Made by a program: the position numbers and the translations under genes. A DNA stretch of 64,000 bases from Amphibalanus amphitrite (Eukaryota > Arthropoda > Thecostraca > Balanomorpha > Balanidae). This document shows positions 62,001 to 64,000 of the stretch, piece by piece. Location: NCBI RefSeq assembly GCF_019059575.1, contig NW_024881705.1, positions 744,001 through 808,000 on the forward strand, read 5' to 3'. Within the stretch, counting starts at the first letter, position 1. Each line of letters begins with the position of its first letter. The notes under the pieces are model-generated. The model had not been told where the DNA came from, made no database searches, and saw nothing but the letters and a program-made list of their open reading frames with translations.

Positions 62001-63236
62001 ACCACCAGCCTCGCACGTGCACCTTGGGCTTGTAAAGGGCTCCACGGGCCTGTCGGGAGCACTTCAGGCTTGTCAGGGGCACCACAGTCCTGCCAGGACC
62101 CAGGGGCACCAGCGGCCTAGCAGGAGCACCACAGGCCCGCCAAGGGCACCACAGCCCTGCCAGGGGCACCACAAACCTAGCAATGGCACCACAGACCTGT
62201 CAGGGGCTCCGCAAGCCTGTCAGGGGCACCTCAGGCTTGTCAGGGCCCAGGGGCACCACAGTCCTTCCAGGGACAACACAGGCCCGCCAGGCCTATGGTG
62301 TCCCCTCTGGAGCACCAGAGGCCTAACAGGGGCACCACAGGCCTGCCAGCAGCACCAACGGCCTCGTCAATGAGACGTTGCAAAGCATTGCAATGCAGTG
62401 CCTCTTAATATTGTTTGGCTGAGACCGCTATACAGTATACACAATAAGGTATCTAGCTAAATCGGTTTTCGTGACAACTCCTTATTTGTGACTATGCCAA
62501 TGCCGGTTGGGTCATTTATGACCCATACTTATAACTTGAGAACCGATGGAACAATTTTTTTAAGCTTGCACAGTTTTCTTACAGGGACCCGTGTGGCTAA
62601 CATTTGTTAAGGACAACTAAAGAATCAAAAAATAAAAATTCCGGCATTAATGGGTTAAAGTCGTGTACCGAATGAGCTAGTTAACTGGATGACTTACGTA
62701 GTCGGTTTCGACAGCGATGATTAAATTAACATGTGACATCGGAAAACGGGAAAGGTTTTCTGATAACTCAGAGATAATATTTATCATTTTCTAATGTGCC
62801 GGTGCTAGAGCTTTAATTTCGTTCCTCCGAATCCTATGCCGGCTGGGCAAAATGAGCTACTCCCAGACGTCATTAACGAGTGACCTTTTCACCAATCAAC
62901 TCAACATCTTCATATGAGATATCCTGCACGTCTTGTCAAAGCCCACGTGTCAACACCCCAGGCATACATGCATGCATGCAAACATGAATAGCTCATCAAA
63001 CTGCAGAACAAGCACTGAATTTAATCTCCTACCACGGTAGTCGTCTCCTCCCCCCCCCGCAAATCCCCCAGCCTCACTCACACGTGGGCGGAGTGTGGAA
63101 GAAGATCACGGGACTGGTGCCGACCAGGGAGCCGTTCACGGATGACGTCATCACCAGTCGGTACTGGGTCTCTGGCCGCAGGTTGTCCAGCGTGGCCGAG
63201 CGACGGTGGCCGTGCAGGTCGGCCACCACGCGGTAA
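40421..63236 (-). CDS. FNDC4/FNDC5-like single-pass membrane protein, 3' four exons (partial)
   Basis: Minus-strand exons 63236-63082, 55138-55015, 54824-54716 and 41071-40421 join in frame through GT-AG introns of 7.9 kb, 190 bp and 13.6 kb, giving 345 residues. The first 51 are the end of a fibronectin type III domain (LDNLRPETQYRLVMTSSVNG, then SPVIFFHTPPT). A linker, SSYSDREEMLSAEE, leads to a transmembrane helix at 73-91 (IGIIVIVLGVWMMAIVLFF). A basic stop-transfer and juxtamembrane block follows (NRWGKIRMLEPYEYNFKYHH), then a 250-residue Pro/Arg/Glu-rich cytoplasmic tail that starts TSFDRHCSLDRRLAPYGRR. FNIII, then an E-x-x-IIVIVL-x-x-W helix, resembles vertebrate FNDC4/FNDC5 (irisin precursor), but the tail is far longer. 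The signal peptide and start of the FNIII domain lie beyond the window. Orthology is inferred from layout only. Confidence 0.82.
41072..43422. other. intron of FNDC5-like gene, left part
   Basis: Holds short Gly/Gln-coding repeats near 41080-41250, AT-rich sequence, a pair of overlapping open frames at 42200-42526 on opposite strands that match no family I know, and an 11-bp GTCTCCGTCCC minisatellite at about 42777-42876. Confidence 0.45.
42777..42876. repeat. 11-bp minisatellite GTCTCCGTCCC
   Basis: About nine near-perfect copies in tandem. Differences are mainly single substitutions such as CATCCC or TTCGTCCC. Confidence 0.85.
43662..44901 (+). mobile_element. Tc1/mariner-like element, decayed
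   Basis: The core GTGTGACGAAATTATCCGGA near 43664 reappears inverted at 44880-44897 (GGATAATTTCGTTACAC), with TA dinucleotides at 43660-43661 and 44902-44903 as the expected target duplication. About 1.24 kb long, the right size for a mariner or Tc1 element, with plus-strand transposase fragments inside. It is inserted in the hAT-like element 43431-45445, so it is younger than that element. Confidence 0.78.
44355..44715 (+). pseudogene. Tc1/mariner transposase remnant (C-terminal half)
   Basis: Successive plus-strand pieces in different frames read EIQIWSIFSCCAMFRHALTN (like the IMVWG block of mariner transposases), then VTTDEYYRSNILSDKLVRM (like the V-N-x-x-YY-x-x-x-L block), then SIEILWTFVQQKV (like the NPIENLW block near the third catalytic acid). 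The order and spacing fit a DDE/D transposase, but frameshifts and stops separate the pieces. An N-terminal piece may start at 43871 (MDRKEHTLSFCIRKHVCG). Non-functional. Confidence 0.65.
45454..47545. other. intron of FNDC5-like gene, middle part
   Basis: No gene is firmly supported apart from a plus-strand candidate exon (45872-45964). It contains a short dispersed repeat at 46785-46880 built around GTGCGGCACAGTCTACC (two partial copies here, one near 35343). Confidence 0.4.
45872..45964 (+). CDS. candidate exon of an unidentified plus-strand nested gene
   Basis: A pyrimidine-rich acceptor (CACCTTTCATCCCATTAG) and a near-consensus donor (GCGAAG|GTGAGT) enclose 93 nt with one fully open frame, reading PILRGKSPPDFIRR, then ADLENILNEFRRREQR. 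The second part looks like a charged amphipathic helix. No upstream or downstream partner exon of the required phase was identified, and the family is unknown, so this may be chance or part of a non-coding transcript. Confidence 0.3.
47546..48470. mobile_element. long-inverted-repeat element with duplicated left arm
   Basis: A 125-130 bp arm at 47680-47811 (GATTCCTTTTGAGCATATT through TTCTAATATACCCTAG) recurs inverted at 48347-48470 at roughly 90% identity. A second direct copy precedes it at 47546-47664 (134-bp period), and a third, very degenerate copy lies near 47895-47960. No coding sequence and no clear target duplication. Family unassigned; it is a foldback or MITE-like structure. It ends just before a 5'-truncated LINE. 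Confidence 0.65.
48558..50421 (+). pseudogene. LINE reverse transcriptase, interrupted (CR1/Jockey-group type)
   Basis: The first segment (48558 to about 49647) has LSAKVIQDFFP, VPASWKHAIITPIPKG, the palm motif MVDLSKCFDMVPHDRL, GVYQGGSLS and FADD (49254-49265), a common variant of YADD, then LGVIFDRNLDFQPHV. The second segment (about 49988-50421) has MRYCMSIYGICNKTQVRRI and the typical C-terminal GRSRLCYSAVKAYNDVP. They are in different frames. The insertion bounded by TTCCCA repeats (49642-49647 and 49982-49987) is 340 bp, and its removal restores the frame exactly. N-terminal endonuclease is absent, so the copy is dead. Some codons before about 48590 are probably not part of the element. 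Confidence 0.85.
48590..50625 (+). mobile_element. 5'-truncated LINE split by a 340-bp insertion
   Basis: Contains the reverse-transcriptase and C-terminal domains of a non-LTR retrotransposon but no endonuclease. The 3' end has AATAAA (50595-50600) and an AAGTTTCAAATTTCAAG tail. It lies in the large intron of the FNDC5-like gene, in opposite orientation to it. It would be transcribed, if at all, from the plus strand. Confidence 0.85.
49642..49987. mobile_element. insertion in LINE with long internal palindrome
   Basis: Bounded by TTCCCA direct repeats and interrupting the LINE reading frame. The right half is a near-perfect inverted repeat: 49831-49908 (GGGAAATATCTTACTGAAC onward) against 49914-49987, with arms of about 70 bp and a spacer of a few bases. 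A shorter inverted pair, TTTCCCATACGYCG, links 49641-49654 with 49824-49837. Class not determined; it is a MITE-like or foldback structure. Confidence 0.6.
50626..51509. other. intronic spacer between two LINEs
   Basis: AT-rich sequence with a small TAATACTAG-type direct repeat (about 50640-50695). No gene or element ends were recognised. Confidence 0.4.
51517..54515 (+). mobile_element. near-intact LINE with target-site duplication
   Basis: The 3.0-kb insertion is flanked by CATTAAG at 51510-51516 and 54516-54522. The 3' end is a (TC)n tail (54500-54515). Only 57 bp precede the ORF, so either the family has a single ORF with a short leader or ORF1 was lost by 5' truncation. The perfect target duplication and uninterrupted ORF indicate a recent insertion. 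It is antisense to the host gene intron. Confidence 0.85.
51574..54453 (+). CDS. LINE endonuclease/reverse transcriptase polyprotein, 959 residues, intact
   Basis: The N-terminal third is an APE-type endonuclease: MKVSTYNCQSSKRN near residues 29-42, IIFLQEHWLF, LGDYNAD and GSDHFPM (Ser-Asp-His at 252-254). The reverse transcriptase follows with LVPIVKDK, DNYRPIALASVSSKLLE, FLDASKAFDRVNH, NGVRQGGILSPFMFNVYID and the catalytic AYADDVILL (YADD at 53791-53802, residues 740-743), then a thumb and C-terminal domain (YLGYFMTD, a Cys-rich stretch, LFTTYCASVYCVHLW). It would nick target DNA and copy its RNA by target-primed reverse transcription. A hydrophobic segment before the endonuclease (residues 11-28) suggests the true start may be Met29 or that upstream sequence is missing. 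The clade was not assigned. All catalytic motifs appear intact. Confidence 0.9.
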   Translation: MRMRAGVLGNCIMSVALFLLCFLFSVNFMKVSTYNCQSSKRNIGSIQLLCDSSDIIFLQEHWLFPSDLPSLNNINSDFMAYGVSSMKPEENIVIGRPYGGVAVMWKRKYAPFMRVVTFDDDRIIGLEYCSNEFKILFLGIYLPYNANHNFEEFVFCLGKIRAIIEEFDSPLVYILGDYNADLVKLTAFGRELQCFCDDSSLIVADDLLLDRNSVTHVNDGHASESWLDHVVCTSSAYDLVQQIIISGDIHGSDHFPMTVTLATPDPGHVTAPNEEVGSTKWVVDWSSLDEHSIAMYRSCVEEFLQDVDVPYHVLDCTDAACRRHSDEIDKYYQSIMACLRESSRRSIGKAVTGNGKAISGWNDFVKEAHSVLGDIYCLWALVGKPRDGYIYDQLRLAKARFKYSLRWCLRNEKDLRAKSMADKLARYPRNVSSFWNEVRKLNSSPPLASTVGGVTGASNIGEMWKNHFAEILNSVTDQSLRPSVLSQLDADLPDIPLISVAEVSRSIRDLSSGRSPGHDDLQTEHLKFAPQSCVVHLSLCFSMMVKHGHLPQALTKVVLVPIVKDKTGNISEKDNYRPIALASVSSKLLETLIFMRCKENLKTTDHQFGFKPAHGTDMAIYAVKEISDYYLRNNSAVYVCFLDASKAFDRVNHWKLYDKLLKRGIDKSLVKLLVEWYGTQLFHVKWGGVTTGGFNVSNGVRQGGILSPFMFNVYIDSLSSALDETGVGCRYLGSMNHIAYADDVILLSPSHHGLQVLLNTCERFAEEYDIKYNTKKTVCLIMRPKALKNLKTPELSLCGTILRVVSEYKYLGYFMTDNVRDDLEIQQQYRMLCCRTNSLIRKFGMCTYAVKKYLFTTYCASVYCVHLWRAYSAAVIRKFKVCLNNAVRIFFGYSRFCSASSMHVCEGLDNFDVMYRKAAWGFMQRLDASTNAIINVLVDSDIRRRSPLRAAWNDALGVP
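54523..54715. other. short intronic spacer
   Basis: Sequence between the LINE 3' duplication and the FNDC5-like juxtamembrane exon. It contains the remaining polypyrimidine and donor context of that intron on the minus strand. Confidence 0.4.
54716..54824 (-). CDS. FNDC5-like juxtamembrane exon
   Basis: Acceptor ATTACAG|GTGG and donor GGAGCG|GTGAGT. It encodes RWGKIRMLEPYEYNFKYHHP, then IPEVANHRPSCPLADGA. The basic start after the membrane helix and the WGKIRMLEPY block look conserved in arthropod relatives, from memory only. Confidence 0.83.
55015..55138 (-). CDS. FNDC5-like transmembrane exon
   Basis: Acceptor TGATTTCAG|TGCC and donor AACAG|GTGTGT. It encodes the extracellular linker with SSYSDREEMLSAEE and a 19-residue hydrophobic helix with a central Trp, ending in Phe-Phe-Asn-Arg. 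Confidence 0.85.
56986..57124 (+). CDS. candidate terminal exon of an unidentified plus-strand gene
   Basis: Acceptor AACATCTTTCAG, then an open frame, KQDLDQFNVLPKTGAPGISS followed by NSALNLPAVRRPQKQ, to TGA at 57122-57124. Residue composition looks protein-like, but the frame cannot be joined to the only other candidate plus-strand exon (45872-45964) without a further exon, and no family is recognised. Low-confidence exon or chance. Confidence 0.22.
58419..58545. mobile_element. 127-bp hairpin MITE
   Basis: CTTCCGTGCTATCCTGGAA at 58419-58437 is inverted at 58527-58545 with one mismatch. A second internal inverted pair, GCGTGTTGAAT/ATTCAACACGC, with a direct copy of AAGGCGTGT, makes the whole unit foldable. 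Confidence 0.65.
60132..61130. mobile_element. piggyBac-like non-autonomous element, 999 bp
   Basis: TTAA at 60128-60131 and 61131-61134 flank perfect 16-bp terminal inverted repeats CCCTATTCCTGGCGGG. TTAA target duplications with CCC-starting ends are the piggyBac signature. A long G run and a long C run lie just inside the two ends. The interior has 18 AGGTCA/TGACCT hexamers and a roughly 38-bp inverted repeat (60714-60756 against 60799-60838). No transposase. Confidence 0.85.
61160..62654. mobile_element. piggyBac-like element with GGGTCAT-palindromes and internal minisatellite
   Basis: TTAA at 61156-61159 and 62655-62658 flank 13-bp inverted termini CCCATTAATGCCG. Three palindromes of the form TGGGTCATNNATGACCCA lie at 61174-61193, 61540-61557 and 62508-62525, each next to a GCCGG or ATGCCG motif like the terminus. 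ATGGCGCGCCGTCCCAAAAAG at 61379 could be the start of a lost transposase frame (Met-Ala-Arg-Arg-Pro-Lys-Lys) but it stops at once. The middle is minisatellite. Confidence 0.78.
61715..62360. repeat. minisatellite, about 20-bp unit AGGGGCACCACAGGCCTGTC
   Basis: About 30 imperfect copies of a 20-24 bp unit. Frames open across it on both strands reflect the repeat. It lies inside the piggyBac-like element and begins shortly after a hAT-end-like sequence, CAGTGGCGGATCC (61655), hinting at a further nested element whose other end is not recognisable. Confidence 0.85.
62659..63081. other. intronic spacer next to FNIII exon
   Basis: Sequence between the second piggyBac-like element and the FNDC5-like FNIII exon, with a CATGCATGCA-type short repeat near 62970-62980. 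No feature recognised. Confidence 0.4.
63082..63236 (-). CDS. FNDC5-like exon for the C-terminal half of an FNIII domain
   Basis: Acceptor CCCCACAG|TTAC and donor CCACGT|GTGAGT. YRVVADLHGHRRSATLDNLR, then PETQYRLVMTSSVNG and VIFFHTPPT, fit FNIII strands E-G: the L-x-P-x-T-x-Y core is the tyrosine-corner signature. The preceding exon is outside the window. Confidence 0.85.
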
Positions 63237-64000
63237 CTGTGGGGTGAGAGGGGAAGTTAACAGAGAGGCTCCTGTGGACAGACGGGAAAAAAGTTAATTT
63301 CCCCCTAGGTAGTTGTGGGTACAGGGAAGAAGAGGATAACAATACGAAGTCCCGAAGAATGCGCTTCCCACAACCTCCTTGCGTTTGTTTTACCAATCCA
63401 CTTCTAGTCCACAGCCGACATAGTTAAAAATCGATCAGTAAAGGCTCTGAATGCTAAAAACTGGTGAGCAACTTCTTTCTTCATCCAAAAATGATTCATT
63501 GCTCTTTGACTTCTCACCACCGCAAGCCGCGCCTGCGGTCGCGGCCATAAGAAGCTGAATGGCCGTCACCTGAGCACATGACTCGATCGGCGGCACTTGC
63601 AGCCGAGCTTTCAGAGCCAGCCGACCGTGTTCGTCCGAGCTGAATGCCGCGCAGCCGGTGCGCTCTCACGCCAGGAAATGCAGTTTGGTCGGCATACAGC
63701 GCCCGGGCGGCCGTCGACCGTGGCGCCCGAGAAACTAACTGAACTGACCGACCGCACTCGGCCAGAAACCAGGTCCGAGTCGTAGTTTCAAAGACGCCTA
63801 GATTGGATGGCCGGTCTCCTGATGTCTTTACCGTGATTTGGAATAGCAGGAAGCTGGCAGAGGATGGCATTAATGTGGTTCATTTAAAGTCAGTGCACAT
63901 GGAAGTGTCGCAAGCACTCCGCAGTAAGCGAATGCATATAAAAATATCTTCAGGTTTGATGTTTGGTGGCAACAGATTCAGCAGCCACCTAACTTACACA
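63237..64000. other. upstream intron of FNDC5-like gene (to window end)
   Basis: On the minus strand this precedes the FNIII exon. A 118-codon minus frame at 63514-63870 has no FNIII features or matching splice phase. The next upstream exon is not visible. Confidence 0.4.

Noticed and set aside
61695-62373. Long Gly/His/Cys-rich frames
   Set aside because: They are read-through of the 20-bp minisatellite.
61655-62400. Nested hAT element starting CAGTGGCGGATCC
   Set aside because: Only a left-end-like motif is visible. No matching right end or 8-bp duplication of TCAGATCA was found.

Overview
The window is eukaryotic nuclear DNA, most likely from an arthropod and plausibly a crustacean. Genes are split by GT-AG introns, introns reach 13.6 kb, the two recognisable host genes are animal families, and the rest is dense in DNA transposons, MITEs, LINEs and simple repeats. 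The species cannot be fixed from the sequence. There is no bacterial operon, CRISPR array or viral genome.

Layout. 1-16 kb has no convincing host gene. It holds a degenerate transposon-linked reading frame (about 1.0-1.35 kb, minus), a complete-ended hAT-like element filled with a minisatellite (6.65-8.64 kb) and a 270-bp (CT)n tract (11.84-12.11 kb). 16.27-30.31 kb is a five-exon plus-strand gene for a 301-residue DNAJB6/Mrj-like class B J-domain co-chaperone. Its third intron position carries a second, phase-matched exon (19820-19936) that encodes an alternative J-domain helix IV and a different linker, so two isoforms are predicted. Its last intron has a stack of nested MITEs (26.8-29.7 kb). 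30.3-40.4 kb is intergenic between convergent genes and holds one MITE. 40.42-63.24 kb, minus strand, is the 3' part of a gene for a single-pass membrane protein: end of a fibronectin type III domain, transmembrane helix, conserved juxtamembrane segment and long cytoplasmic tail, a layout like FNDC4/FNDC5 (irisin precursor). Its 5' exons lie beyond the window.

The introns of the FNDC5-like gene are transposon-rich: a hAT-like element with a decayed Tc1/mariner element inside it (43.4-45.4 kb), a long-inverted-repeat element (47.5-48.5 kb), a LINE split by a 340-bp insertion (48.6-50.6 kb), a nearly intact LINE with a 959-codon endonuclease/reverse-transcriptase ORF and target-site duplications (51.5-54.5 kb), and two adjacent TTAA-flanked piggyBac-like elements (60.1-62.7 kb), one packed with nuclear-receptor-type half-sites.

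The two host genes have no obvious shared function. The DNAJB6-like protein would act in the cytosol or nucleus with Hsp70 to suppress protein aggregation. The FNDC5-like protein would sit in a membrane with its FNIII domain outside. The strongest finding is the duplicated, phase-compatible exon 3 of the DNAJB6-like gene. All exon boundaries were read by eye from splice consensus, phase and family resemblance, with no transcript data.
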